DNA of 64,000 nucleotides from Allodiplogaster sudhausi (GCA_945643635.1 CALZFC010000354.1:1934001-1998000); one strand, 5' to 3'. Positions 22,333-34,659 are shown, numbered from the stretch's first letter. The notes: generated by a model from the letters alone, not told the origin. Made by a program: numbers and translations.

Positions 22333-23329
22333 ATTCAATATTCATTTTGATTCCATTGTTTGCATCGTATTCAACTAACTCACAGCGGCTTGAAGGGAAG
22401 ACTTCCGATTTGGCGGCATTGCTTGAAGAAGATGAATGGACTTTTTACTCGAAGACTCAACTCCAGTCTACGAGAAAACCGTCAACGTCTTCAAGACCGT
22501 TCCAGTTTTGTTTCTTTCGGATTCCATTTACATCCTTCTCACAAATTTCTAACCATCCAGGAGCGGTGCGTAGCCACGCCCAATGGCTGGCCGTGAATTT
22601 CCTCGTCCTCTTTCTACTCAATTACCTCGAATCTTCGACCATTGAATTCCGTCCATGGTTGTTTGCAGCTAGTAAAATGTATTATCGTTAATAACTTGTT
22701 CATATTTCTCGAGTATAGCCAAGGAAGAATCCGGTACATTTTCTCTGGCTTTTCCATTAATGTTGCTTTATGCTTCTACTACCTAATTAATTTCTCCATC
22801 TTTCTCTTCCTGCTCTCAATTTAATCGCCCACTCGTAATTCACTGCTTGCCATCTGATGTTGTCCACTTCAACTACCGCCTACGGCCATTTCGCTGTTGG
22901 CGTACGGCCTCTTGAATTTCATATCGCGAAATAAAGGATTGCAATGAAATTGCACTCGAAGACCTTCCACATGAATAAAAAAATACGCTCCACTTCTGAC
23001 GTAGCAACTTCATACTTTATTGTTCAATAATACCAAAGGTTAAAGTGGCTTAATACGAAGAATAGCGATTTTTTGCCATTTAGGAATAGTGCATTTCGCA
23101 CTCGTCGATCTGTAGAAGAACGGATTAAAAAGTCATCATCACGGAAAGAGTCTTACGAATAGTAAAAGTAAATCTATTACAAAAACCAAAACACCCGTAG
23201 TCGTTGATTACATGTACAAATCGATCAACGCTATTAGAGCCCATTAAATGGTGTAGAAAAAGCTTTTTAAAAAAACTAACATTTGCAAAACGAATTTACG
23301 TTCCTGTCGTCTAATCTAAGCAAACCACT
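22333..23329. other. 5' flank of the gustatory-receptor-like gene
   Basis: The promoter of the minus-strand gene should lie at its left side. A short minus frame beginning MKFKRPYANSEMAVGGS at about 22926 has no splice link. I found no other gene or element. Confidence 0.35.
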
Positions 23330-23690
23330 AGTCATTCCAGTGTATGCATTTCTGCTTATGGTTTCTACTTCACATAAAGTGCGTCTCACAGGCAGCCGCA
23401 AAATAACAAAATGGAGAACACGTTGGAACATTTACGTTTACTTTCCGAACCCTTTTTCATGTACTCGGCTTGTTCGGATATGGTCGGATAACACTCTTGA
23501 TAAACATACCCATCACTTGCACTCATTATTCTGTAATTCTCGCGTGTGCCGCGGCAGAGTGGATGGAGCCTGGGAGGATGCCCTCTTTCAGCATGCAAAT
23601 TAGAAGTAGCACAAGCTCGATCGTGGCGGTTCGAATGATACATTATTTGAGCTCTTTTCAATAACCTTAGTGAGCTTAGACGAGGGTGTC
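23330..23690 (-). mobile_element. SINE-like repeat fragment
   Basis: It matches the 3' part of the minus copy at 34660-34960 (ACATAAAGTGCGTCTCA, GGAACATTTGCGTTT-like and GTGCCGCGGCAGAGTGGATGG). The GC-rich core is largely deleted. Confidence 0.5.
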
Positions 23691-23887
23691 GTGGGTACAA
23701 CATTTGGTTCCGAGGTCATTCAACATTTGTAGATGGCTTCAAATTATTTCATTTTCTTTTCCAAAATATAAACATGAACAAGATTATTAGAGTAAGTCCA
23801 GATTATATTGCAAGCATAGAACAATCGACTTTATCGCACACAAAAATGGAGCGAGAGAGGGAGAGAAGAGCGGAGGAAAGAGGGGAA

Positions 23888-25185
23888 TCACTTGAGCGCC
23901 TTGCGCAGCTGCCTTCCGTTGAGGACGGCGGCGACGGAGCCGTCCTTCTTGAAGTCGAGCAGCAGCAGCTGCTGGTCGTCATCGTCCGTCCCCGGCGGCA
24001 GGGTCACCTGAAGGAAATCGATTTCAGAATAATGAAGACATTCGGTAAGGACATTCTTAATATTTTAAGACTTAGTATTTTAAAAATAAAAGGCGCTGGC
24101 CGAGACATGGACGCGATGGCCGCCGTCGGCCATTTCGCAGAGTCTGACGTGCTGAAGAGTGCGCAGAGGGGCAGGACGGGGCTTGCGGGACGAGACGGAA
24201 GTAGCAGGGGAGTCTGCAAGAGAGAGAGAGAGAGAGAGACGAGATGAGAGAGAGAAGGGGATAGAAGGAGAGAGAGAAGAGAGATGAGAGAGAGATTAAA
24301 GCCAAAAAGAGGCTTGAAAGACCAGAGAGAATGGACAGTGGAAGGGTAGGATGCAATGGACGAGTAGAAGCGTACTCATGGAGGAGAGCGGGCCGGAGAG
24401 CGTGGAGTGGCTGCTTTTCTTGGCTGCGGCGAAGTGGGGGCAGTTCTCCTTGTGCTTCTTGCGCCGCGCCGTCCTCACTTGAGACGGGTGAATCTGAATG
24501 GCAAGACAAGAGTGGCAGTTAACAAAAATTTCCAAATTTCCAAGGTGATATCGCAGATAGCTCATGCTTGCTGTAATCGATAGTGAATCTCTTGTGCATC
24601 GTTTTAAAACTTTTTTTCCTTTATAAATAAAGTTAGCCTTTTAAGCAGATTTCATAATACAATATATATATATATTTAGCTTGATTCGTTCTCTGACGCT
24701 GGCCATGCTGCCGCTTCCCTGCAGCTGTCGGCTGTCAACCGCGAGATGAGCCGAGCCGCCGACGACTGATTCGTCCAGCAGCGGGCCAGAGAGCGTGGAG
24801 TGGCTGCTGCTTTTGGCGGCGGAGAAGTGGGGGCAGCTCTCCTTGTGCTTCTTGCGCCGCACCGTCTTCACTTGCGACAGGTGAATCTGATTAAAAAAAT
24901 GATTGGCAGTTAACAAATAAGTTCAAATGAGTAATATTGTAGATTCTAAAGAAGAGATCAGTAGATTGCTTACGATAGTAGTTTTCATATATATTTTTTT
25001 CTAAGGAAAGTTATCCTTTTTAGCAAATTAAATAATAAAATATATATTGAGATTGATTCGTATTCTGACGCTGGCCATGCTGCCGCTGTTCTGCTTCTGC
25101 CGGCTGTCAACCGCGAGCTGCGCCGAGCCGCCGACGACGAATTCGTCCAGCAGCGAGGACGCGGGCACGCTCACCTTGGACAACG
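23888..25185 (-). CDS. Gene X copy 1: C-terminal exons of an unrecognised protein, with an internal exon duplication
   Basis: Minus-strand exons, 5' to 3': about 25185-25086 (VSVPASSLLDEFVVGGSAQL); about 24893-24690, a fused exon; 24493-24376 (HPSQVRTARRKKHKENCPHF); 24213-24107 (basic/Pro-rich, then HVRLCEMADGGHRVH); 24007-23888 (TLPPGTDDDDQQLLLLDFKK ... LNGRQLRKALK, stop). Donors and acceptors agree in phase. The fused exon begins like the 24493 exon (HLSQVKTVRRKKHKESCPHF) but continues after SGPL straight into the LDESVVGGSAHLAVDSRQ part of the 25.1 kb exon. The protein has a basic KKHK motif and an acidic DDDD stretch. I do not recognise it. Two exons at 25386-25794 may belong upstream. 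A second copy is at 39687-40580. Confidence 0.55.
24219..24300. repeat. GA-rich simple repeat in a gene X intron
   Basis: GAGAGA runs follow directly after a coding exon's acceptor. The equivalent intron of copy 2 (40035-40130) carries the same kind of tract. Confidence 0.9.
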
Positions 25186-25385
25186 ACTTTTTACATTTTT
25201 AAACTAGTCATTTTATATCTCTAAATAAAAACTCTGTACCAATTAAACACTAAAAGAATTAAGGAATTTTGTCCCGAAAGCATTCAAGGATCAATTCTGA
25301 GACTGCCGCCATTCATTTCGGCTTCATCACTTTTTCGTGAAATTTTGGATTTTTGAAATGGAACAATGAATATTGTTCAGGCACA

Positions 25386-25794
25386 AAGTGCTGAAAGTTC
25401 CGAAGAGCAGATAGTGGACCTTGAACGGGATGCCGGGCACGATGAGTGACTTAAGCGCTTTCTCTGTAGAAGTGATCACCTAAAGTGAAAAAAATTGAAA
25501 TTTCAAAATTATTGTCTGGGTTTCGAGAAAAAGATCTGTAATCCGCTACGAAACTTTTCTAAGAACGTTCAGATCGTGAGTACTTTGAAAACATACTGCT
25601 CTGCTAACCCCAAGAATATCATTCTTGATGAGCTCCTGCTGCTCGGATTCGCTGAGTCGCACAGAGACCATTGCGAATGGAGAGGAGAAGTCGGAGAGCT
25701 GGAAGAGAATCGACCAGGCGCGGCCGAGGATCAGAGGAGGAATGAACGGGTAAGGAGCCGAAGCAATAGGCAAGTTCGCTTTTAGCACGTCCTG
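25386..25794 (-). CDS. Two linked exons of uncertain gene (serpentine receptor 3' end or gene X 5' part)
   Basis: Exon 25794-25619 reads ...ANLPIASAPYPFIPPLIL, GRAWSILFQLSDFSSPFAMV and SVRLSESEQQELIKNDILG, with donor GTTAGC. Exon 25479 to about 25386 reads VITSTEKALKSLIVPGIPFK followed by VHYLLFGTFSTLCL. The two join in phase. The first could be a seventh helix and cytoplasmic tail for the receptor upstream (28126-31245). The second could equally lead into gene X. The coding character is good; the assignment is open. Confidence 0.45.
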
Positions 25795-26862
25795 CTACTG
25801 CACTCCTTTAATTCACTGTCCGAAGTCATAATAAATTAAATCTATAGTTCTTAAAAGTAGAAGAGTCATAGGAAACGTTAATTTTTCATATTCGTCTACG
25901 AAATCAAGCATATTCCTTGTAATGAAAATTTTTCAGACGAAGTATGTAGTTTCAGCATGATAATCTAAATATCTGGCAGAATTGCACATTCGATCGCTAA
26001 TCACGCAAATCTTCAAATATCAAAATTTTATTCGAACCGTGGCTAGTGTCATAGGTCTATTATAGAATTGGTGGATTGGCAGCTCGGTTGTCTGCGATTG
26101 AATTCCCACAGCTATCCCTGAGATAAAAACTCAACATGTGATTAGCTTCTTTCTTTCGCTAGTAAAGGCCCGTAAAACAAGCTATTTTAGGAGGCGATGT
26201 AAACTCCGAAGATGAGTGTGAATCGAGCAGGCCAGTAACAAGAATGAAGAGCAGGCGCATTCCAGAGACAGCGTACTTATCGCTTGTTTGACATTGAATT
26301 TGATTCTTTTATATTTAATCACATGATCTCTAGTAATGAAGTTTCGTTCGAACAACACCGACAACAATTTGCATTCTCCCAATGTAACGTGAAAAATTCA
26401 CTAAAAGTAGTCATCCGAGGAATAATTATTTTCTATTGGGCTACTGTATCATCTTTCCTGTTCTAGGCTAGATGAAACGTTACAAAACAGGAGGGTGTAA
26501 AAAAGAGCAGCTAATTATCTACCCGTGTGAATTTACTTTCTTCTAATTCTGAAATGATAGGATCAAAATCGTTCGAACTTTCGGGATCTATGTTTTACTA
26601 TAAGACGGGCTGATTCATGCTTTAAAAATTGCATGTAAATTGTTCGCAGGAGAACTCCTTTTGGAAAATCTTGAACAAATGGAAACGGAATTATCTGTCC
26701 CCCTCAGTCTCCGACAGCTGCTCTCGTGTCCTGTCATGGCCTACTCCAGTCCTTCTAGCTCATCGTCTAACTCAGAAACCCTTCTTAGTACGAAAAGTGT
26801 GAATAGAATCCACATAGCATCCCAATACTTTTATTCTGGGTGTAGAAGATAGAAGCGGATCC

Positions 26863-26997
26863 TCAAGGGTTGTACTCGATGGGGAGGTTCTTGCGGCGGA
26901 CCATGCCGTCGCCCTGGAACCACTCGCGGCGGAACTGCTTGGCAGCGCCGTCCGGGGTGTTGGTCCACTCGATGGTGATGCGGTCGTTGTTCGTGTC
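26863..26997 (-). pseudogene. Isolated third exon of a major sperm protein gene
   Basis: It encodes 44 codons plus stop, identical in protein sequence to the third exon of the intact gene at 41604-41741 apart from the missing first Glu codon ([20 protein letters not shown] ... NLPIEYNP). The intron acceptor CAGGAAG has become CATAAAG, so it cannot be spliced. Exons 1 and 2 are absent here. Confidence 0.9.
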
Positions 26998-27059
26998 TTT
27001 ATGAAATTAAATTTAAATAATGTGAATATATTAATATACAATATTTATTTACTTAAGAG

Positions 27060-28125
27060 AGCCTGTCTGGGATATTCGACCATGGCTAATGAAGGGCGTG
27101 CAGGGAACAAAATTATTTTTTGATTTTAATTTCCTTCTTAGGGTTACTGTAGCACCCTATGGGGATTCCAAAAACATTTTTTTCAACAATTTATTTTCAT
27201 TTTTGAGCACAATATACCTAGAAATGTCAATTTTACTTAAATGACCATAACTTTCTTTATTCTCAACGAAACTAAATTTTGAAAAGTCAGTTACATAGAG
27301 CATGTAAAGGGGCATAAAAACTTCTAAATAACATTTTTGAAAAAAAAATTTAAAGGGTCAAATTGGCACCCAAATATTTAGGTAATGCGGTTTCGGCCCC
27401 AAAACATTGTGATAGCGCGATAATAGCAAGCCCACGTGAAAGAGAGCACTTTATTACCCCTGGAAAAGTACTTTATATTTGAATATCGAGACTAACGGAT
27501 ATCTCAAACTTTCACTGAACCCAGACTTCAAACACTATTGGTTATCCAGGTCTATACACTAATTATACCCGATACAGCTTGATATATCCCATCAACTAAA
27601 AAAGGCGTCAAAGTGTAAAACACTTCTATCAGGGTCAAAAGTTTACTGGGATAATTTCGGGGCAGTTGTCAAAGTTATTTTGTGAAAACCTTGTCGCCAA
27701 CAGAAAGATGAGGAAATTTCACCCTATATATGAATTACTGAGGCAATTAGATCGTCTATTTTACCGATTGCATTATGAAGCACAAAATATTCCAGGCCAC
27801 AATTTCCGATTTTTAGTGACAACTGAGCGATAAAAATTTCTTTTTTCCATTCGACCTCAAAACGTTTACAACGGGGTTTTAGATCATTTGAAACACGAAT
27901 ATAATGTTAGTTTTTCATTATTTTGTCATCTAAAAAAGTTATAGTACTTTATCATGACCAGAAAAAGTGCAAAAAATGTCATGCGAGGCGGTCGGGTCTA
28001 AGGGAACAAGTCGTCCTTTCTTCAGTAGGCTTAATGTGTCTCTCGACAGACGGTTGTTTGTTTCTTTCTCTCTCTTTTATCAAAAAAAACATGTCAATTG
28101 TTCCTCTTTATCTCCAATCACTAAC
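27060..28125. other. AT-rich DNA, no gene seen
   Basis: Either a long intron of the receptor gene or intergenic DNA. I found no exon with splice borders, no tandem repeat and no terminal inverted repeat. Confidence 0.35.
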
Positions 28126-31100
28126 TGAGCCGCTAGGCGCGTGACATGGAGAGCGACGTGTCTGAATATGATAGAATAAGCGGAGAGGCAGAAGATCGCA
28201 GCTGTCATCGTGACAATCACCGCCGTCAGCGAGTTGCCCTTGGGATGAGCAAACATATGTATGTATCTTTCAAGTATTTACTTGCTCACCTCTCGCTTGT
28301 GGTTTTCTTTTAAAAGTAAAAAAGAACTTGAAACAAAAAAATAAAAGTTTAGAAAAAAACTAGATATACCAACTACAAAAGAAACCACTGCAACTTACAT
28401 TGATGATGGCCGGCTCGACGAACTTGATGAGAATGTCATTGAGAGGGTCGTGCTTGAAGCGAGGAAAGTGGGCGGGGCCACGCAGGTAGAAAGGCAGTTG
28501 GGGCAAGATTGGAAAAATCAACTGGACCAACATGATGAGCCATAACGGAATTTGGTCGAACGACTGAAATAAGAACTGTTAGTCAAGAATAATGAAAACT
28601 TAACGGCAAGTTTAAAAAGTAGAAAAACCTCTCCATAGAGTACCTTGGTGATGTGTGAATGCGGAAGGACGGTAGCGAACAGCCGATGAGTGGCCATGAC
28701 AACGACGCCGTGAGTCTGGGCGTAGACATAATAATAGACATAGGCATACATCCACACGGGGAAGAGGGTGCCATTCAGGGAGAGAACGCCACCGTAACAG
28801 TATGGGATGTTGACCAGGATCACACTTGCAAGGTAGTTGAGCATGAAGGTCAAGTCGAAGACGGCCTGAAGAGAGTCACAAGACGTTCTCTAATTTACTT
28901 GTTTCGTTAAACATTATCACGACATCCATATATATTTGTATGTAAATGTCGGCATTGTAAAGCATTGCCATTGTTCCCTTCGTCTGTACACTTCCGTTTT
29001 GTTTTTGTGTGCAAATCTGTAGCACGTTTTTCATGTTTTTGTCAATCCTACTCCATATTTTTGTTTTGGATGTTGACTCACGTGTTTAGAAGAAAGTAGC
29101 GTGAAAACGATCCCAGGGAGAGCATAAAATCTTTGTATGGAAAAGTAACTAGACAACAACCGTGAGAGCTTTTAGTGATCAGAATGTTCTCACAAAAAAG
29201 GCTGGGAACATGAGTGCAGGTTAAGAGTTAAGAGAGCCTCTCTGTTAGGGCCAAGGTGGCCCTGCCCCGGGGGAAAGTGTCGGATTTCGATAACCAAATT
29301 TTAATGGGAGGTACCCATGCGTACTATAAAGAAAATTTGGTGATCAATTTTGTTATAAAATTTTTTTCATTGACTGGGCATGCAATAGTATGTAAAATGT
29401 TTAAGTCCATATAACTTTCAGTAAACTTAATATTTTTCAATTTTCTTTTTTTTATTTGTTGTGTATTCAGAAAGCGCACAAAAAAGTAATTGATGACTTT
29501 CTGAAAAAGTTTCATTATTAACAAGTTTTATGCATTTTTAATTTTCAAAAATCGGTTTTTTGAGCACATCGTCTATTTTACGGTACGGTTCCAGGCTGGA
29601 GAATAGCTGAGATGAAAGAGGAGAAAAAATGACACAAGATATGTATTTATGAAGAAAATCGAAGGATATATATGTTTTCGGATTTTGACCTGAACCTGGT
29701 GCGATAAGTAGAAGTTGTAGTCAGACAACTCCTGAAAGATATCTTTGAACAGGCTCTATGCATGTGTTTAGAAGATATCATATTTGCTATTCAAAAGGGA
29801 TCTATCATCCATCTGCTGTTACGGTGGAACTCAGAAAATGCAATTTAGCCCGTGGCTTGACTGAAATGATATGGGATTGGCAACACATAAAGAAAAGAAA
29901 ACTAGTGAAAAAAAGTTTTTTTTTTTTCAAAAAAAAAAAAAAACGAATAAATATTAAATAAAAGGTTTTCGATGAAATTATTCTTTTCGCTCATCAAAAA
30001 ACACCATATAACATGATTTGTGACATAAACATGCACCTTTCATTTTTCGACTTGATCTATCGGCTGGATCGATGCTGGAAATTTTCCGAAATTGAAAAAA
30101 AAAGAAAAAAAAAAGTAAATATATATCCTTGAAATCTCATGAAACAAGGGTATGGTATACAGAATTCTTCGTTCTATCTAATAATATGTTTGATTGGTTC
30201 AGCCGGATATCTCAAAGGCCCATAAATTTGGTTCTCAGTAGTTATTACCCAATTAATTTTTGTTCGAAAAAGAGAAAATTTTATTTATAAGCTCAAGGGC
30301 AACATTAGACAGATTGATTCTATACTTTTTTAGGAGAGAATTTAATGGCCAATTCGATGAGATAAAAATTGTTTAAAAAGCAAGACTTAAAAAAAAGTTA
30401 CATTAATTTATCTCACTCATCGAAAATGCAAGTGCACCAGGTTCAGGTCAAAATTCGAAAACATATATATCCTTCGATTTTCTTCATAAATACATATCTT
30501 GTGTCATTTTTTCTCCTCTTTCATCTCAGCTATTCTCTAGCCTGGAACCGTACCGTAAAATAGACGATGTGCTCAAAAAACCGATTTTTGAAAATTAAAA
30601 ATGCATAAAACTTGTTAATAATGAAACTTTTTCAGAAAGTCATCAATTACTTTTTTGTGCGCTTTCTGAATACACAACAAATAAAAAAAAGAAAATTGAA
30701 AAATATTAAGTTTACAGAAAGTTATATGGACTTAAACATTTTACATACTATTGCATGCCCAGTTAATGAAAAAAATTTTATAACAAAATTGACCACCAAA
30801 TTTTCTTTATAATAAGTATGGGTGCCCTCCATTAAAATTTGGTTATCAAAATCCGACACTTTCCCCCGGGGCAGGCTCCCATGGAAGGCTGCTTGATCCT
30901 TACAGAGAATCTCTCTTAATGGGTTTGCACATACATATGTATGCTGTATATTCATATTCCAAATATGCATAAAGCATTTAAATGCATATGTAAATACATA
31001 CATATGTATGTAGATATGTCAGTATGAATACAATCTTCCTATTTTTTCACAATGATTTATTCTCATAAATCGAACTATCCTTTTACCTGTGATCTGGAGA

Positions 31101-31245
31101 CCTTGAAGAAGAAAGAGGAGTGGAGTGCACTGTTTCTGTTCGTGATGATGACATGCAAGATGCGCGCATAGAGAGGATAAGAGACGACGACGAAGGCGAG
31201 AAGAATGTAATTCTGCCAACCAACGTCATCGAGAGAGGGCGCCAT
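28126..31245 (-). CDS. Serpentine (7TM) chemoreceptor, nematode type
   Basis: Exons are 31245-31087 (first helix: MAPSLDDVGWQNYIL ... VVVSYPLYARILHVII), 28865-28644 (second and third helices, ending ATHRLFATVLPHSHITK, an equivalent of the DRY region), 28563-28399 (fourth helix: IPLWLIMLVQLIFPILPQLP) and 28238-28126 (fifth helix: GNSLTAVIVTMTAAIFCLSA). The first three join at phase-0 GT/AG borders. The sixth and seventh helices are not secure: an ambiguous hydrophobic exon lies near 26190-26290 and a candidate last helix at 25619-25794. An alternative in-frame start at 31299 lies within an inverted-repeat arm. The gene type (Srv/Srx/Srg-like) follows from helix order and the HR.FATV.P motif. 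Intron 1 holds a 1.7 kb foldback element. Confidence 0.7.
29231..30916. mobile_element. Foldback element with arms of about 480 bases, in receptor intron 1
   Basis: 29231-29705 is reverse-complementary, with scattered mismatches, to about 30435-30916. The ends carry CCCTGCCCCGGGG and its inverse near 29270 and 30866. The central 730 bp is AT-rich and has no transposase. The open frames within the two arms are mirror images and not genes. It shares the CCCCGGGGCAG terminal motif with the element at 44109-45741. Confidence 0.85.
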
Positions 31246-31261
31246 CTCTCGGCCTACGTCT

Positions 31262-32457
31262 TCTGCCGCGGCATTAATCTTGCCTTTTGTCCTGGACATG
31301 TCATGGACAAGCGGTCATGACCGTTTCAGAATAAAACGGACACATGTCCTGGACACATTCACTTCTGCCTATGTTAATACACAGGGGTCTGGTACATGTC
31401 TTACAATTAGACATGTCGCAGACACGTCCTGGACAAAAAAGGAAAAAAATCGCAATGGTCACGGACACTTTTGAGGGCTTGTCCCTTACGTGGTCATGAC
31501 CATAGCGAGAGAGTGCATAAACGCGGAGTACACAGAGTGACGCGCTCATGGTTACTACCGATGTCCCGGACAAATTATAGCATGCGACACAGTTTATGAC
31601 ATATGGCACCTCTTTTTTAGTTTTGTTTGAAGTCAATTTGGGGGGAAAATTTTAAACGAGCCAATAGTTCTCGGATGAATGCAAGAACGTGGAACACATT
31701 TTGTGTTGTTTTGTTTTCTAAACTGATTTCGGCATGCTACTTGACGCCTTTGCCACCATTGTGATGGAGAGCCTAGCTGAAAATACGGGAGTAGCGTGCC
31801 TCGCGAACATGCTTCTCGAATGTAGTGGCGGAATTACTGACTGGCTCTTTTACTCGGCGCCATCGTATTCCAGCAGGGCTCGCGAATGTTGCACGGATTG
31901 CACCCGTTCCTCTGCTATCTTTTTCTCTCCCACCGTTTCTGTTATGCCCATGTTTTGAAGCCACATCTATAAATGTTGTAACATCTAAGAATTTCTCGAG
32001 ATGTGGTTGTGCATGAGAAGAAGATACAGGAAAACTGGCTTGCAGGAAGGCCCAGGGTGTAAGAGTTGGGGGATGGAAATGAATCCGATCATGGGTATTC
32101 GATAGTTTCAAGCAGATGACAATTTGCAGCCTGTTTCTAAAGCCGGAGTGGGTGACCCTCTTCCATTTGATTGGTGCATAAGTATATAACCTGTCTGGTG
32201 CACTTCGAAGTAAAAAGTTGCTTTTTTTTCAAAAGTGGACTTAGAGTGAACCGTTTTAGCTTCTCTTTTTTTTATTTGATTGTATTTGTGAAATAAATAC
32301 AGAATAACGGTAAAAAGAGCTGAAAATGTCAAAAAAGTATTTTAACGCACATTTGTGCAGGTGTCCATGACGTGTCCATGACATGGTAATGACCACGAAC
32401 GGTCATGACCGCTTGTCCATGCCATGTCCAGGACGAAAGACAAGATTAATGTCGCGG
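31262..32457. repeat. Inverted-repeat segment adjoining the receptor start
   Basis: 31262-31325 (GGCATTAATCTTGCC...GTCCTGGACATGTCATGGAC) is inverted at about 32395-32457. The interior repeats the motif GTCATGACC/TGTCC(A/T)GGAC several times. The left arm overlaps the possible upstream start of the receptor. It could be a transposon or an inverted duplication of the gene's 5' end. Confidence 0.6.
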
Positions 32458-33449
32458 CTGATTCACTAGGAAATAAGAGCGCCTCTCTGTAAGACTCAAG
32501 AAGAGGTCCAAGCAGCTCTGCCCTAGATGCAAGAAGGCTGTTCCAAACATTGGGAATGTTTTCAGACATGACCAAGGACCTCTCCATTAACTTTTATATT
32601 TTTATAAAAAATTTCTTTCCAGGAATACCCTAAACTGTGCTCAAATTTTGAAAATTCAAATCTGGCATTAAAATCAAAATTCTGTGCTATTCTTTTTTTA
32701 TTCGATTTCTCGTCGAATGATTAATAATAAGTATCACAAAACCTTCTTTCGAAAAGTTTAATTTTTGATGTTAAATTTTGCCATTTTTTGACATGAGTTT
32801 TCGCTCGTTGTATACCTAATCGTCATTTGCACGTGGGATTTTAATTTCAGATTAAAGAGCATGAAAAACATATCTGAGAATCAAGTTCAATTTCGTTCCC
32901 CCAAGGCCCCGAAAAAGTTACACGAATAGGAGCAAGTCACACCAGCGCAATTGTACAAGATGGCTTGAGACGCCCATAGAAAGAGAAACAAATAGTTCTA
33001 TTCAGCAAGTTATTCTCTACAATAACGGGTCTATGACATTTTCACACAAAACGTGTTTTATTGATAAAATCTTGAAAATTCTATTTTCGAGTATTTTGGA
33101 AAATGGATGAAAACCCTTTTCGTGAAGTTTAGTGCGCACGAGCTTCGAGAAATGCACAACATTCTACACAACATATAAGACAGTGTGAATTTAAAAAATG
33201 GTTTTCTTCTGATAAGCTGTTATTTTTCGCACGGATTTAGAATATTCCACTGCTTGAAATTTTTGACGATCGTTAAAATAGTCAAAACTCTGATCTTTTA
33301 AGTGCTAAACTTTCTTCATTTGTTCATTTTTCCTCTAAAACGTTTTCAACTATACATTAAAATGAATATTCATAGCATAAGCGTGAAAAATCTTGAATTT
33401 AAAAATACTCTGTAGCTCGTTGGACATTTTTTTTTACGAATTTTTAAAA
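32458..33449. other. AT-rich intergenic DNA, nothing recognised
   Basis: No exon, RNA gene or repeat boundary could be supported here. Confidence 0.35.
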
Positions 33450-33660
33450 GCGGGCTCAAACGGGCCTACGGGTTGGACCAGGACCAAAATTCTTGAGCCT
33501 GGAAATCGCTCGGGCCGGGCCGGCCCAAACATATTGGACCTTTTGACACCGCTGCGAGAGACACAGACACTAAAGTACGGTAGATTTTAAGCTCCATGGA
33601 GAGCCTCTTTAATAACAGCGACTGATTCAATTGACTACGATGGAATAGTGTAGATGTTAT
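33450..33660. repeat. hAT-MITE fragment joined to half of a GTCCA MITE
   Basis: 33450-33545 has the GGGCCGGGCCGGCCC character and a TTTTGACACC end resembling the 6684-7090 element. 33555-33600 is the right half of the GTCCA MITE (CTAAAGTACGGTAGATTTTAAG), followed by its usual flank. Confidence 0.5.
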
Positions 33661-34167
33661 AATTCCTACATTCATTGGTGACATTTATGCTATCTTCTAG
33701 AGTCAGTTTGCTCCTTCCGTCACTCGCTATAATCTGAAACCCCGCTCTCTCAGAGGCTCGCCCTACAACCAGTGTTGCAAACGCCTTTATTGGTACAGGT
33801 GTACGAATATGGTCTCAGTAAAGATATTCTATAGCGTACGAGATATAAGCAGCCATGGCAACTTGCATACTTACATATATTAAACGTATTTCATATGTTC
33901 TTTTTTATACATTTGTTGTATGTACATATGTACCTATCTGATTGGTCTTTCTAAACGTTATATGTACTTTACTTTTCTTACCTTCTCCAGTTTGTATTGA
34001 CGCGAAAGTGTTTAGCTAGCTCTAAATTGTCACAAAGTTAGAGTCGCTGCCTTTATGACGATGTCTGAAGGACCAGAAGATTGCACGAAGTGAGCAACAA
34101 GCAAATAATACGACGAAGGCCGAAGACAGGGGATGTAAGATTTCACTTGCTTTTATTTTGTTATGCG
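33661..34167. other. Receptor-flank homology, no gene
   Basis: Collinear, diverged match to about 18700-19260. No coding signal was found. Confidence 0.4.
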
Positions 34168-34600
34168 CTAGCAGAAATTGCTGAACTGAAGAAGCATCGC
34201 CAGAAAAGACAACACTCGAGACAGGGTCTAAAGTGATCCTGGTCAAAAACACAATAGTATCTTCATCTTTCGTAAAAGCTCCAAATTTACGTACTGTAGT
34301 GAATGTTTCTGTAAAGACACCGTGAGAATTAGAGGTTTTGGAAAGGCCGACAAAGTCGTACCAAAGTTCATACGGAAGTGATTCATGAACGAAATACTGA
34401 ATACGCCATGGAGATAAATTGAAATTGTGTTTTGGCAAAAAATTAGCCAACGAAACGACGCCAATGATGAGCATGACAATCTCAACCAACGACTCATTCA
34501 TGCCTCCGATCAGAGTGAGAGTGAGAATAGTGGAATCAAACACGATATCATCAGAAATGCAAAGAGCTTCAAATATCAAATGCGTATATTTTATGCATCT
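34168..34600 (-). pseudogene. 3' half of a gustatory-receptor-like gene, truncated
   Basis: On the minus strand, a membrane segment at about 34590-34430 (DSTILTLTLIGG ... IVMLIIGVVSLANFLP) aligns in spacing with exon 8 of the gene at 20116-22332. An exon ending MNFGTTLSAFPKPLILT at about 34323 matches VWGFAVLSKPLILT there. The last exon (acceptor CACTTTAG, then TLSRVLSFLAMLLQFSNFC, stop at 34168) keeps the LLQF signature. The 5' half is absent, the sequence abutting the SINE-like repeat. The open frame across 34022-34579 reads through intron and exon and is not the true frame. Confidence 0.55.
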
Positions 34601-34659
34601 GCATCAGTCCTGTACTGCTCCAAAAGTTCATCCCGAAATGATTCAAAACGAAATACTGA

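Noticed and set aside
29324..30812. Two nearly identical 66-residue proteins on opposite strands
   Set aside because: They are the two arms of the inverted repeat at 29231-30916.
34022..34579. A 185-residue minus-strand protein
   Set aside because: It reads through an intron; the true exons end LILT and start TLSRVLSFLAMLLQF in other frames of the same strand.
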